Counted from the first letter of the stretch, positions 1 to 13,160 are shown. The stretch is DNA of 64,000 nt from Hypericum androsaemum (GCA_963995505.1 OZ023181.1:7787487-7851486), one strand, 5' to 3'. Made by a program: numbers and translations. The notes: generated by a model from the sequence alone, not told the origin.

Positions 1-640
1 TACTCTCGAAGCGTGTGCATCACTTTCGGATCACAATAAACTTATCTTTTTAATAATTTTTGATAATATGTCAATTAAGTCAAACAAATCAGACTAATAT
101 GTCAAACAAGAAAATTTGTATAATCATCTTATTGTACTTCTACACTTGTTAAATTGATATTTGAAGACTTTGTTTGGATAAATTGTATAACAAAGTTGCT
201 AAATATTTGAACTTATTTGATGTTTCATCAATTTTTTATGCTAAATTAAATTTATTAAACCTTATTTAATAATACTAATATAAAAATAGAAGTTCCTCTG
301 GTGATAATAAGAGAAAATAGAAGTCTCAATCTGAACAATAACTGGACCATGCGGACCTCGTGAACTAGAAATTTTAAGAATTTTGGGGCACCTTCTGGGT
401 CAGTTTTAAAAACATTGCCCATACCTTCCACCCAAATTCCAGTTGCCGCTGCAATGTGACAATCACGACATAAAATTTTAGATTCTTTCAGATAAAGACA
501 TCAAAAAAAATAAGTAAAAATGTGCCAACATACACTAATCAAGTTTAATTTTGCCTCCCAGAATCCTGCTTCATAGTTACCCAGAATGTCACCCCTGAGT
601 TGGTCAGCCAGCTAATCGATGCTCTGGGAATTCTAATGAT
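1..640. other. AT-rich intergenic sequence, no gene seen
   Basis: No reading frame with recognisable protein similarity or RNA gene is visible on either strand. The sequence is AT-rich with short homopolymer runs. It ends where the LINE remnant becomes recognisable. Confidence 0.6.
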
Positions 641-2235
641 GGAGGATTCTGGAAGTACCTGGAGTCCCGAAGTCGGCGGTCTTATCACTATCTCGTGGAG
701 AGGCTCCAGACCAAGATGTCCATATAGAAGGCGAGGACGCTCAACATAGTTGGCAAGCTTACACTTGCAATTTCAGTACTATCTTCTTTCCAGCTCATAC
801 TATGCAGTTTGACTTACTTTATATTTTTGTGTGTGCATGCATTGATCGGTGTACCTGTGACTTCATTTGAAGCAGGGCCCAGGAGCAAGATCGTGTTCAT
901 TTGGTTAGTTGGACGACTATGTACCTACGGAGAGAGATGGGCGGTCTCGGCATTTAGTTGATACAGCGAGTCAATGCAACCTGCTTTGCCAAGTTACCAT
1001 GGCTTTTATTCTAGTCACAAGATTTTCTTTGGGCCCGCATCCTTTCTAGAAAATATGGCAGTGATCATAGCGAACTAGCTCAGTTAGAGCCACGACCAAG
1101 TTCGTCTGCTACATAGATTGCAATGGTTAATTCTCGCATGGTTTTGGCTCGAGGGCTTCTCTGGAATATGGAAAATTTGTTTGCTACGTCCTTCTGGGAT
1201 GATTAATGGCTTTCTCCTTCCCCGCTTCGAAACCACCTCCTTAGCAAAGTGTCAGGCGATGAGGCTACTAGGAGAGTGGTTGATTGCTGGACGCTGGGGA
1301 GTGGTTGGGATCTGGCATGGTTGGAGCCTTTCTTCCTCCATGCCAGATCACTTCTCTTATGGCTACTGCTTTACACGACTCTGACACTTAACCTGACTCC
1401 CTTTCGTGATGATACTCTACTGACAGAAGACTCTATATAGAGCTGGATTTATGCTCTCTAAGTGCCCGAACGATTATAATTTTTCATGTTATTATTTTGT
1501 CATGACAAGTTGATGATAAACGAGTAGCGAGATCGAAAATACCTCACAACTGTGAGTATGTGCCCTTGACGTGGAACTGATTTTGAGTCATTAATGCTTA
1601 TATCTCTGATTGTAGGTTGTCTAGGCTGTGTGAGTTATCCTCCTACCCCGACCACAGTATGGCTCTACACGGTGATAGATCCCCAAAAGTGGCTTTGGGG
1701 CAACATCTTAGACGAGTTGATAGGCATGGGTGGTATTCCTTGGACGACTATGATCGTGATGACATGCTTGTGGCTATAGCGATGGCGGAACGATGTGGTA
1801 TTCCCAGACGGATACTACTACGGGGCACCCCCTTCCATCATCCTTACATAGGCACAAGAGTTTGCCCTTGTCATTCTAGGGCTTGAGCTTACCTAGGAGA
1901 GGGTCTTCCATAGAGTGCAGGCCGAGCTAGACTCATCTTTTGCTTTACTTTGCGTTAGACACAATTTTTATTTTGCAACGTACATTTTTACATATTACAC
2001 TTGCTAGGGTTTAAACCCTGGACCTCTTTGAATTTGACAATGTCTTGTGCCGTTAGACTACATCTTTTTTGGCCATTAGACGCGATGTGACACAAGACCC
2101 TCATTCGCTTTGCGAAGGAGCTGCTAGCTCGAGATTAGGAGGTCCATATCCAACATACATGGTGGGAAGACAATCGCGTTGCAGATGCACTCTCGAAATA
2201 TTTATTGTCTATCGCTGACCATGTTGAGCTCATTG
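640..2235 (+). mobile_element. Decayed LINE ORF2 remnant (RT thumb, zf-RVT-like region, RNase H end)
   Basis: Conceptual translation in several frames gives phrases typical of the second half of plant L1-type ORF2. Around 690-800 there is a thumb-like stretch (VERLQTKMS, KARTLNIVGKLTLA). Around 900-960 is the phrase WTTMYLRREMGGLGI. Around 2160-2215 is an RNase H-like end reading WWEDNRVADALSKYLLS. Stops and frameshifts separate these blocks, so no protein can be made. No poly(A) tail or target-site duplication could be fixed, and the element is 5' truncated because no endonuclease or RT palm is present. The block identities come from family knowledge and the frame joins are inferred. Confidence 0.6.
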
Positions 2236-2953
2236 CTCCCCTTTTTTTTGTCTATATCCATTCTATGAAAAATAAAGATTAGGATCATATGCCCCTCGTT
2301 TATACAAAAAAATTCAAGTTTAAACAATATTTTTATAACAGATCCGGAAGGCAACCCGAAATTCTTCAATTTCTAGTTGGTCTGGTTGGTCCAGCGGTCG
2401 GACCAAGACTTTTTTCCCTTTTTGCAAATAATAATTCTATAATGTAAAAAAGGAAAACTAAAAGAAACCCTCGAACAAGCAGCTGTTATATAGTGATGTG
2501 GCAACTAAGTAGATATAAATGAGAGAACCACATTATAAAGGCATCGGAAATATTATACTCAGTATACATTTCTACTTCTATTTTCTATTCTCTCCCTCTT
2601 TCTCTTCTCTCTTCCCCTATTCTTCCCCTTTCTTGAGTCACCCTAATTAATTTCTTGATTTCTACACCTGGAACCGTAACAGCAGCAAGCACCATAGAAA
2701 TCACAACAAGTAGCAAGTATCAACGAGTAGAGAAAAAGAAACTCACAAAGAGATCCAACCCAATCCTTCTGAAAAAAACAGATCCAACCCAACAACAACA
2801 TAGGAAACAGACGCACATTAAGCGGAGAAGAAGTAAGGACATGAAGCAATTTTAGAAGGGGTATTGTGTATTAGGTCGGCTGCGAATTTTGTGGTTTTAG
2901 CCATTTAGATTTTCTGGGATTGGGTAGTGGATTAAGTATTTTGATTTTTTATT
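2236..2953. other. Intergenic, no gene seen
   Basis: The stretch contains a pyrimidine-rich block near 2575-2640 and a purine-rich block near 2700-2850, which create short open frames of low complexity. Nothing resembles a conserved protein or RNA. A leader or promoter remnant is possible but unsupported. Confidence 0.5.
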
Positions 2954-3497
2954 ACAATAAAACCCCTCTAAAGTGATATCGGTGGAACCGGAGAAAAATA
3001 TCACATCACATTTGAAAATTTTATATTTTTTTACTCAAAATAATTATAATTAACTTTTTGGTCAATAAATACATAAATACCAAAAAATTATTTTGTCTAT
3101 ATTCAAATCATCTAATATCTCAGTTCATAGCATTATTCAAATACAATACTTGATTGATATATTTTTTAACAATAAGACGACTAGGACCATTTGACGATAA
3201 TTTTGAATATAAATGATGATGTAAAATTTATTAAACAAGCAAATCTAACACAAATTGTATCTTAAAATAATTTTACAATCGTAGAATATGTAAAAATATA
3301 TGTATTGATTCAAAAATATTACTTTATGTGAAAGTTGAGACCGATATTTACTACTAACATCTTTTAAAAAGTATTAGTTATTACGATGGAGAGGTTATTA
3401 AATTTTAACATTGGTCCTAACTCGGGACCGAGACTTTTTTATCAATTTAGAGAGGTTATCACTTTAAAAATGATCACTTTACAGAGGTTTTACTTTA
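2954..3497. mobile_element. Putative MITE with imperfect inverted ends
   Basis: The left end (AAAACCCCTCTAAAGTGAT) and the reverse complement of the right end (AAAACCTCTGTAAAGTGAT) match closely over about 20 bp. The AT-rich interior has no coding capacity. Part of the right half (near 3380-3480) has a diverged copy at about 27940-28060, inside another element. A target-site duplication could not be fixed, so the superfamily is not assigned. Confidence 0.4.
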
Positions 3498-4053
3498 TTT
3501 TAGTCACTTGTTATTTTACAATTTGATCATATGTCATTCTATATTATACAATTTAGTTAGGTGTCCGGGTGATTCGAGTGAGTCAAAGTGGACCAACCGG
3601 GCAATTCGACCGGATTTGGGGCAGTCGGACCACTACCTTGGTTTAGAGTGATAAACGAGCCAGAATTATTCTTGGGTGCTGGTCAGACCGATCGGACCAT
3701 GAATTTCAAAACATTGAGTTTAAATCAAATGATTCCCGAGGTACATCTAGGTCTCCGGTCTCCCCACACGCAAATGTCAAAAGTGACTATTTCAGCCACT
3801 CCTCACAAAATGATAAAATTGGCCAAATCATTATTACAACACAACCACATAGTCAGGAAACAATTTGCTTCTGGAAATAAAAGTCATCAACCAAGTGCAT
3901 CAATTAATCAAAATCAAAGTCATCACAACCCCCAAAGTTATCCAAATTGTCACTCTTGGTCAACTTTGTAAGCTTTACGAAATTGACCAAATTGTATCAA
4001 TCCGAGGGATAAATATACAAGTATAAGCCATTTGGAATAAAACCCGTCAATCA
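3498..4053. other. Intergenic, no credible gene
   Basis: An open frame of 127 codons lies at 3588-3971 on the plus strand. Its composition (Gln, Asn, His and Ser-rich tail) and lack of any known motif make it an unlikely gene. No promoter or splice context supports it. Confidence 0.5.
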
Positions 4054-5029
4054 CTTACAAAATTTAAGCACTTGGCCAGAGAGACCTCAGAATTTTGATT
4101 TCAGGAAACCTTGCAAGCTACATGGAGTCGCAATTTTACAATTAAGAAAGGAAAGAACCTTGACCGAGGCTAATTGGTTAAAAATGGCCCAATTAGAGAA
4201 TTGTTGCTGGCCTCGGTGGGCCTTTGAAAGAAGCAAAAATCACCGTGGAGGAGACACAGGAATAGCTTGGTCGAGCTGGAGTTTGGTCCCTGGGCTCAAA
4301 GTTTAGAGCCGTCATTTGGGCCACGACGACCGCTAGGAGGCTTGCATTTGCTTCCAAGGTTAAATAATATCTTTTGCTTATCAAAAAAGTCCATAAACAT
4401 CTTGTGCTTAGAATTTGTCAACTTAATTCTCTATTTTTCTTAAATAGACTAATTAACATCCGAGAATAAGATAGTGAGGGATGCAAACAATTTCAGGATG
4501 TCTTATGCACCCTTTTCTCTTGGAAGTTGGAGACAAAGATAAGCAAGCTTTGGGTTGTGTTTTAAGACTAATAAGAGGATAAGATGTTGAGTAATGTTCA
4601 TGGATATATAACTTCAAGAAAGAAGTAATGACTCCTTTATCATCTTAAAGGTATGGTTTTAGGCCAATATCCTTAACTAGAACAATTTTCAATTGTCAAA
4701 GAGGTATTCGATTCTTTTCAAAGGAAGAGGATGATGGGTTGAAAGGATTTTGTAGATTTTTATAACAACATGAGATTAATGTTGCTTATTTAAGATGATG
4801 TAGCTGCTACACAAAATAATATGATATGTTGGTGACCGAAAAAGTAGTTCCAGAATGTTAATTCTTAATTTAGAGAAATACAGAGAATTAAATAGACTAG
4901 TTTTAAGTATAAGATATTTATCAAATTTTTGAATAAATAAAAATGATTATTTCGCCTTTATTCTTAACCTTTGGATATATTACTACTTTATTGTTGTGGA
5001 TACCAACCGGTATCACAACATTAGCAGCG
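4054..5029. repeat. Segmental duplication A, part 1 (copy of segment B)
   Basis: This block is colinear with 18776-19940 over nearly its whole length, with scattered substitutions and small indels. Both begin near TTAAGCAC followed by the same GAGACCTCAG block, and both end at the shared phrase GGTATCACAACATTAG. No reading frame is conserved between the two copies, so the segment is probably non-coding. Segment A continues directly into a copy of segment C, whereas B and C lie about 10 kb apart elsewhere in the window. Confidence 0.8.
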
Positions 5030-5981
5030 TGCATTTAGCAACCTAGAGGTGGTTACTATAGTACAAGTTGCCCCCTTATTTTGTATGTTTTGCTTTGAAT
5101 GTCCAGAAATATAGTGGGTTCAATGTCAGCATCCATTCCAACGCTCCAAGGTTGATTTCTACCCATCAATTATAGAGAAAAATGATGCCGTTCTCCCTAG
5201 ATTATAGGGTGAATCCCATTGGTAACAAACAAGTACTTTGTTATTCAGCTCGGAATTATTAAAGTGTATATACTTTCATGTCTTTCAATTAAGGACAAAT
5301 GTTTATCTAAATAGTAAAATACTTTAATTTACTTAAGATTTTTATCCTTACGAATGTAAAAAAATATTATCTATAAACTACTGCTAAAATAGAACTCGGC
5401 TCAACTCTGAATACTAAATTTCACAAGAGAATGTATGATTAGTTCAGTGTCCCTTACTATTGGGTTAGAATTATTTAACGATCAACTTACTATATAATAT
5501 GCCAATAATTCTCAACGGAATACTAATATCATTGGTGCAAATAGCATCCACTAGTATCTTATCTATGATATATTTTATTCAATGCCAATATGATGAATTT
5601 AATTTTTTTTCGTTAACTAGCTTAGCCATATTAATTTTTTTATATTATCTCATATCTTGACCTTGTATCTGAATACTCACTGAACAGATTTATTCAAGTT
5701 TGAGCATGTGAGGTAATTTGGTTGATCCTTCAAACACCTGACCGGCATATCATCCCATTATATATAATATAAGCTCACTATTAGCCTATTGCATTCTCTT
5801 AATTTTATGCATAATTATAACAACTTAGCCACCAGAATATAAGCTCTTAATTGATTTATAGGTACCAATTTTGATAGCGATTTTCTTTTGAAGGGACCTT
5901 TCGAGTCCGACTTTTATTTTGAACAAGAATGACAGTTTGAATAGAAATCTTAGCTAGTCAAATTTTAAATTTGTGTACACA

Positions 5982-6764
5982 ACTTTTTTTTATAAGTGAA
6001 AGTATATTACTCCTCGAAAGAATCCCAAGATATTTACAACCATATAGTTACATCATGAATAAACCTAGATAATAACTATCAGAGTAGAACCTACAAGATA
6101 GAAATTATCTTGTTCCCCTAGATGGACATAACTGAGTAACAACCCACAGAACGCCTAGCTAAGATCCAAGAACATCACAGCAAGCAAAAACTACGAGTTC
6201 AAACCTGAGAGCCTACTGCAACCAAAACAAGAACCAAATTCTACAAAATCATGGAGGATCAAACGGCTAGGAAAGTATCGAACCGCAAGCTACGAGTTTT
6301 ATCTCGTGGATGATATGGGAAGTTTCCTCCTCCTATGAGAAGCCCATAGCGAGCGAGATGTTATGCTTCAGTAGAAAGCTCCGCATGAAGCTCCTCGTCT
6401 TGAACCTCTATGCCATCGATGATCGAGTCAAGGCCAAAAACCAACAGAGATTTCACCGACGACTTAACTTTGAATTTCTGCAACGGAAGCTTCATGAGGG
6501 CAGCAACTTTTGCCGAGGAATTCCAAATGCGGTAGCTGGATTTAGTCGGGGTTAGCATAAATGGCACGCGCTTATTTACCCTCTTGTGCGAAGGTTGAGG
6601 CTGCGGTACGACATCTAAAATCTCATCATCCGATGCAGAGAGAAGCCACGCGAACCAGGCATCCATTGATTCATCTGAACGCATCGAAAGAGGATGTTGA
6701 TCTACATCCTCATCCATCACGTTCTGGGTAGGCCGAGATCTGGTTGAGTCGAGCAGCAGCATTA
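5982..6764 (-). mobile_element. 783-bp retro-insertion with 8-bp target-site duplication
   Basis: The insert is absent from the orthologous position in segment C (near 31085), which shows the empty site. Identical 8-bp repeats TGTACACA flank it at 5974-5981 and 6765-6772. On the minus strand it begins with TAATGCTGCTGCTCG and ends in a short A-rich tail (TATAAAAAAAAGT). It carries one open frame followed by about 380 bp that would be a 3' UTR. This layout fits a retrotransposed transcript or 5'-truncated retroelement. The weak tail leaves other insertion mechanisms open. Confidence 0.7.
6361..6762 (-). pseudogene. Unknown open frame inside the retro-insertion
   Basis: An open frame of about 133 codons runs from an ATG just inside the insertion to a TAA at 6361-6363. 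The predicted protein has an acidic N-terminal third (DEDVDQ, SDDEILDV) and a basic, Lys-rich middle (SHKRVNKRV, KLPLQKFKVKSSVK), and it ends AELSTEA. I recognise no domain. It may be the 3' coding end of a host mRNA copied by a LINE. If so it is a processed pseudogene fragment lacking its 5' part, and a functional product is not implied. Confidence 0.4.
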
Positions 6765-6899
6765 TGTACACATCTGCAGTTACACTATATACACTTCTTC
6801 TGAATATGTGACATTATGATCAAATTGATCATTATGCCTTAGTGCCTCAAATTAAAGGAACAAACAACTAAACTCTAATTAACTAACCAATCAATTCTA

Positions 6900-6996
6900 A
6901 TGATCAGCTAAAATTTCTATATAGTTGTGCATCAAACCTTCTAGCTCCAACGGTGCTAAGCTCAGAACAACAATCTTTTGAAGCACGGCCGGAGCT
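6900..6996 (-). pseudogene. Truncated ATL gene 3' end (paralogue of the 31.2-kb gene)
   Basis: The minus strand encodes a near copy of the last codons of the intact ATL protein (LQKIVVLSLAPLELEGL compared with [17 protein letters not shown]). The same 3' flank follows. The RING domain, transmembrane segment and promoter are absent because homology ends at about 6996. A changed stop region would extend the frame slightly. It is a dead fragment left by the segmental duplication. Confidence 0.75.
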
Positions 6997-7787
6997 AGGT
7001 TGAGGATGTCTATATAAAGAGAGCTTGGGCGAAGGAGAAGATTATCACTAATACATAACAACAACTATCTTTACTCTTTATCTTTTTCTTAGCTTAGCCC
7101 ATAGTTCATAGCTCTTTTTTCTCCCTCCGTTAGGCCAACCTTGGAATGACCACTCCTGATCAGTCTCGAATTTTTTTAGCATTCTTGTACACTTTTTTCC
7201 GCAACAATAGGAACACTTAGAAATTTAATAAATTTGAAGGGATTCCAAGCAATCTATAATCATAATTATAAATATAATTACAAGAATCCAAATAGCTATA
7301 AATTAAATACTTATCTTTTAAAGTGCAGATTTTACTCAAGAAGTATTCTTCACAGGATCGTTGTAACAGAAGTTTTGTCACTGGTAACCTTACTCACGAT
7401 TTCATCAAAGTAAGGTTAATTTTTGCGGACTAAATACCACCTGAGGTGTTTGAGAGAGTTGTGTATTTATTCGTTAGGAGAAGAAACCATGATTCTTTCT
7501 CCTTTCACGGAAAAAACCAAAAGTCTTAATCTCTCAGTTTTTTCTCTCTGCCTTGGTTTCTACCCCAAGCCCCCATAGTTGCCAATTCCCTTTCCTTTAT
7601 TTAGAAGGAACCAAAATCTCAGGGATGTCAAAAGCAGTGGGATACTACATATCCTAAAACTATGAGCTGGAATCCAGAAAACCATAGGCTCTTTTGGTTT
7701 TTTTGTTTGTCTTATTCCACGGGTAGTATCTGTTTATTCAGTAACTGTATCTCACATCTTCTTAATACTTTTGGGTTATCAAGAATT
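6997..7787. other. No gene; probably includes the 3' LTR of the old copia element
   Basis: The sequence leads into the copia polypurine junction at 7874 and carries no coding signal. The outer LTR boundary could not be set because the other LTR survives only as a short fragment near 14.4 kb. A TATA-like TCTATATAAAGAG occurs at about 7010. Confidence 0.4.
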
Positions 7788-7873
7788 TGTGAGTTTAGAA
7801 TTAGACGAACTCTACGTTAATATCGGAATAAGATTAAATCATGGGTGTATATTATATTTTACAAATAAAATTC
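7788..7873 (-). repeat. Inner end of the 3' LTR of the old copia element
   Basis: About 85 bp match 14383-14472 (shared core AATATCGGAATAAGATTAAA). The unit ends in TTCTAACA, which on the minus strand is the TGTTAG start of a copia LTR. It is followed by TCTCCCACTCACAC, whose complement is a typical polypurine tract immediately upstream of a 3' LTR. Confidence 0.65.
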
Positions 7874-10800
7874 TAACATCTCCCACTCACACATGATTGA
7901 CCATAATCAATTCACTCTCTCAATTAGTGTTTGGCATATACTGTGTGACCAGCATACATTAAGTGCACGTTAGCTAAACTCAAGAGCACATAATGGCCAC
8001 ATGGATGATAGCATCTCGATTAACACCTCCATTACATAAAGTATGCCTTACCCTAGGTTTTATCTCACACTCAATGTTTCCACACGTGATTTCCGAAATA
8101 ATCTATTCGTGTTCACTACTATCTTGCTCTCAACAAAATAGGTCGACCAGTGAACCACGAAGCTTCTAGAATGTGATTGATAATAACCTTTTCCCTTAAC
8201 TATATTCTTTTCATCATGATCCAGCCTGCTTTTTCAGTCAGCCTTGCTAGGTCGAATCTATAACCATAACCCTTTAAAGACTTTCTAAGCTAGCAGCACT
8301 GAATCATACTTCTTAGAATATATTTAGGATCTTAAGGGTAGATTTTCAGAAACTATAATTTTTGGTATTGGTCTCATACTAGGAAAATTGAAATCACTTA
8401 ACGATACATTAATTTTCCATCCATTGGTCGTAAAGCACACATGAATCCATATGCTATATTGTTCTTTCCTCTGAAAAGGAGCGCATGTCTTTCACAAATA
8501 ACACCATACTAGAGCTTTGGCCTCGATATTTACGAACAATAACTTTAGTCTTCCCAAAGACTACTCTAGGCTATCAATACAGAATAATGGTAAGTTCCAG
8601 TTACTTCTTACTATTGGATTTCTTATAATCCGATAAGTTCTCAAAACTTATTAAATGCAGCCTCTATTGCTTGCACCATCAATAATCTTGTGCTTTAACA
8701 AGATTCTTCTTGTAGTTAAGTAAGATGATATCCATATTTTAGAACAGACATTCGATCGTCAACAATATTCTAAAACTGCCTCATCCTAGTCAAGAATCAA
8801 CCTATTGGCTCCCTCTGAGATAAATACCCATGTGAGTGGGCTACTTCTCTGTCCGACATGCATTTGAGTAAATGTTACTCAATGTAACATTCACACATGT
8901 ATTGTTGACATAGCATCAAGTTCCATTGAACAACAAATTCATTAGACATTATACGAGCAAACACAACTCATTCGCAAATCCTGGGACCTGACATGTTTCT
9001 CAAACATATCCATAGGTACATCTTCAGACGTTGGATCTGCAATCATATCTCACATAGATATACATTTCATGCTCATTTCTATACACATAACCATATAGCA
9101 TAAAATATGCTCATTGGTTCTTCTGAGGTTGTTAGGGATAAATGGTTTAAGACTCTCTTCAACCACATTTCTTCTTGCACTACAACTACAAAAGCTACAT
9201 GCTCAGCCTGTACAACTCATTAGGAGACCGACTCAAGTCTATTTATAGCTACTCCACGAGATATCATCTCCAATTAGCAAGAAATACATATCCGAAGATA
9301 GATTTTCACATATCCATATCCTAATCGGCATTAGCATAAACCTTCAATATCGGTTCTTGACCTTGATATTTTAATGATAATTCCCAAGTACTTCATAACT
9401 TCATGACCACTTGTCGATGTGCTTTACTTGGATTGAGAACAATCTATTCGCGTAAAGGACATTCAACATATCCTTTAACTCTGAGGTATTTTCGGATACA
9501 AGTCTTTATTGAGAAAAAAATGAACTTTTAACTACTGAGACATTTTTGACATTGCTATCATCACATTTAAATCGTCAAACTCAAACGATTCCTCAAAATC
9601 TTAACTTCGAGTATGTAATCAGCCTCTCTCATATCTTTAATTTTAAAGTTGGTCAAAATTCACACTTTGACCTTATTAAGATATCCCAAGTCATTTCTGG
9701 CTATTCATATGACATCTACATATAATGTACATTGACAAACTTTTCCCAGAGCATTCAATATAGATATCATAGTAATCGTCAATCAATTCGAAAGTATACG
9801 AGATATTCGAATTATGAAACGGCGAGTACAATATTGTCTTGAAGACTGTATGAGGCCATGAGCATATCTCAACAATTAGCAAACTCTAAGTTTGTTGCCT
9901 CATTCTTTTGATGTAACCCTTTGGTTGAACCATACAGATTTTTCCATCCAATTTTATATCCATTTGATGCAGCTCTAGTCCAAGTAAGCCATTATAGCAA
10001 AAATAAACCTAAAAGACATAATTCTCACAACAATCGAGAATGACTCCTCATAGTCAATTCCTTCACGTTGTGTGAATCCTTTGGCAACTAACCAAGTCTT
10101 TTATGCTTAATCCTAAGAATTCATAAATTCTCAATAGCCTTACACCCTTAGGTAGGTCAACACTCAACCAGTTCTTTAACATGGTTTGATTTTTATGAAA
10201 GTCGTCACTTTCTTCATTGTTTTAAATAATTCATTCTAATTAGGAGCTGATAGAGCATCATAAACTTCTTGTGTTCATTCTTATCTTACACGATTTACTT
10301 CAAGAGAGCATTTCCTACACCTACGGCCTTAAGTTGTTAGCGGGGATAACTTATTCTTTTAGCTCTACGTCTATTCCAGTTTGATAAACATCTCTCAAAT
10401 ATTTATCGTAACTAGGAACTATATTCTTGTCGAAGTTATATTCTAAACTCCTACTGAAATTTAGAATTCAACTCCCACGAAGATAAAGATCAATCATACT
10501 CCCACTGAGATGAAGATCATTTGGATTATGAGCTTCCAGATCAGTCACAGGTGGTAAATTATCATATTACGCCTCCACAATACTCTCACTCGGAAGGAGT
10601 GATCTAAATGATTCTAGCTCATCAGTTCCATACAAGGTAGGTCGCTACTCACCTCTCCCAATTTTTTTTGGAAACTTATATTCCAAGAATGTGGCATCTC
10701 GCGGTACAAATTATGTCACTTGTCTGTTGTCTTGTTCGATCACGAACATGTATTTCTTTGATATTTATGAGTATTTGACAAAGACACTCTTTGTAAGACA

Positions 10801-13160
10801 GTCACTCAGACGGATATAAGAAAATAAAATTTCACGGTCTTAAGTAGCTTAGATCGGGCTTTCGATCTATCTATAACTCGTAAGGAGTAAGAGTGACAAA
10901 ACTAGAGGGCACATATGTTAGAACTTATGCATCTCCATTATAGTATATATAGGCAAATTTGCCTCCGCTATCATATATCTAACTTTGTCAATAAGAATTC
11001 GATTCATTCTTTCCGCTATCTCATTCTATTGAGGTGAGCGTAAAATTAACAACTTATGTTCAATTCTTTTTCAATCACATGGCTTAAAATCAGAAAGATA
11101 CTTACGGCCTCGATCAACTCGTTAGGCCTTGGTTTTCTCATCTAGTTGATTCTCAACATTATTCATGAATGTCTTGAAGTTACTTTAGGCTTCAAACTTG
11201 TGAGAAATCAAATAGATTTGACCACATCTAAATATAGTCATCTATTAAATGCGATGAAATAATAAGCCTCTAGCTTGCCCTCATTCATTGATAACATAGT
11301 CAGAATGAATTAATTACGAAGAACAACCAAATCTAGTTATTTTTGTCAAATAATTCCATTATAGTTTTTCCTTCAAGAAGTGTTCGCATGGAGGTAAATT
11401 TAACCTTCTCTAAATTACCCTTTAGTTCTGCCTTAGCTAGACAATTTATGCAAACTTGATCAATACAGTCAAATCTAGAATGCCACAACATAACATCGTC
11501 TTAAGACGTTATAGGAGTTGTGACCTCGGAAGAACCATCAATATGTAAATCTCAAAGATCAACATCTATGATGAGAAACTATTTAACAAATAACTAGAAC
11601 GAATAAAGACTTGTCCAAAAAATTAACTAAGTGCGTTGCACTCAACTATCCAATGGAAACTAAGAGCCATTGAAACTTGAATAAATATTAAATTTCATAA
11701 ATTTCTCTGAGAATATAACATGTCATATAGAATCAAGATATGTAGGCTCAATATGTACGAGCCAACCCCTCTTACTTCTACTCGTGTATATATATACCAA
11801 CATTAATGGAGCTTGCTCCAGTTGGTACTCACGAAAATTCAACGAAGATTTCACGTTTCTTTGTCACGTGGCATGTCTATACTGAATCTATCACTCACAA
11901 TTTAGTGACCTTCAGTTAGAAGGATAAAACTAGACACATTTAATTCACTTGTTAGTGAGTTAAATGTGTGTCTCGTCCCATGAGCAGTGCAACCTATTAC
12001 AAAGTCCCCCTTCATTTGACGGTTAAAATATTTCATCTCATAAATGTTCGACTTTTCGATTCTTCTTACCCTCAGAACTCTTATTTCAGGTTGAGTTTGT
12101 TCAGTTTCTCTCTTTTATTTTCCAAAAATTCTATTTGCCTTCACCATAGCGTCAACCTTGTTATTGCTCCTACTGGAACAATCACTAGTCTCATACATCT
12201 CAGGATGGACTTCGATCGCTAAGTGGTCACCGACCATCTTTAAGCTAAGGGTGACAATATGCATTTATGAAATGCCATAACATTATCAAGATGCATTTAT
12301 GCATTTATTTTCCAAAATTCTATTTGCCTTCACCACAGCGTCAACCTTGTTATTGCTCCCACTGGAACAATCACTAGTCTCATACATCTCAGGATGGACT
12401 TCGATTGCTAAGAGGTCACCGACCATCTTTAAGCTAAGGGTGACAATATGCATTTATGAAATGCCATAATATTATCAAGATGCAATAGGGTCATTCATAT
12501 GATCTCATCTTGCAGGCATGGAATTTTTTGGATTTCGTGCTCAACATTAAGCATGTGGCCAGCCATAGCTAGCTTACTGATCAAGTTGGACACCTTACGT
12601 AGACACATTTTCGTTAAGTGATCAATAATTGAGTGCATTCCTAGACTAGACTATACTCACATTTATAGTCTATAAAACCTATTGTTCTTTCAGCACATAG
12701 CTGTCCACGTAGCTTTGAAAAATGATGAAATTGTGCGTGAAGAATTATTTTAGCAATACATTAATTTACTTTGCACTCTAACTTTTAACATATATTAAAG
12801 TTCTCAATTAATCTCGAATTCGAAGAAATTCGCAGACATGTTTTCCCTTACCCTCCGAGAGTTAATCTCAAACTTTAAATGTTAAAAGTTCTTCGCTTAG
12901 TAAATTCAAGTGGATATTTCTCATGGTAACAATCTAGCAATCAAATAAACATTTTATTTAATCGAGATAACATATGTCTTTTATTAAACAACAAAACTAC
13001 CATGAAAATACTTGAAGTTCTAAACACAACTGTTCTAGAAATTTTCAACAAGACCTAACAAAAGTTTAAATGATTCAAGCATAAACTTGGAGGGTCTAAA
13101 AATACATGACACAGACTGGTACAGATTCGACTAGCCGTAGGTCACTAGGATACAGGAACC
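7874..13160 (-). mobile_element. Highly decayed Ty1/copia retrotransposon body
   Basis: No long frame survives, but minus-strand translation recovers copia pol blocks in the expected order. An integrase C-terminal phrase (NEIAERMNRILIDKVR) lies at about 10985-11045. A reverse transcriptase phrase (LVAKGFTQREGIDYEESFS) lies at about 10040-10090, followed by the region that normally precedes the YVDD motif. The polypurine tract at 7874-7888 abuts the 3' LTR. Many stops and frameshifts indicate great age. Gag was not recognised between 11.5 and 13.1 kb. Confidence 0.75.
12116..12483. repeat. Tandem direct duplication, about 190-bp unit, inside the old copia
   Basis: A unit starting TATTTTCCAAAA at 12116 recurs at 12306 with only a few differences and runs to about 12483. 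Two near-identical copies lie head to tail. The high similarity shows that the duplication is younger than the surrounding degenerate element. Confidence 0.85.

Larger units (their letters stand above)
5030..6996. repeat. Segmental duplication A, part 2 (copy of segment C with ATL 3' end)
   Basis: From TTTAGCAACCTAGAGGTGG onward the sequence matches 30143 onward almost base for base, through the intergenic part and into the 3' flank and last codons of the ATL gene. The match is interrupted at 5982-6764 by an insertion that C lacks. Homology stops near 6996, inside the ATL C-terminal codons, so this copy lost the rest of the gene. Confidence 0.85.

Noticed and set aside
3588..3971. 127-codon plus-strand frame
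   Set aside because: It has low-complexity composition, no known motif, and no promoter or splice support.
12116..12483. Tandem repeat as a CRISPR-like or satellite array
   Set aside because: There are only two copies of a 190-bp unit inside a copia relic, and no spacers.
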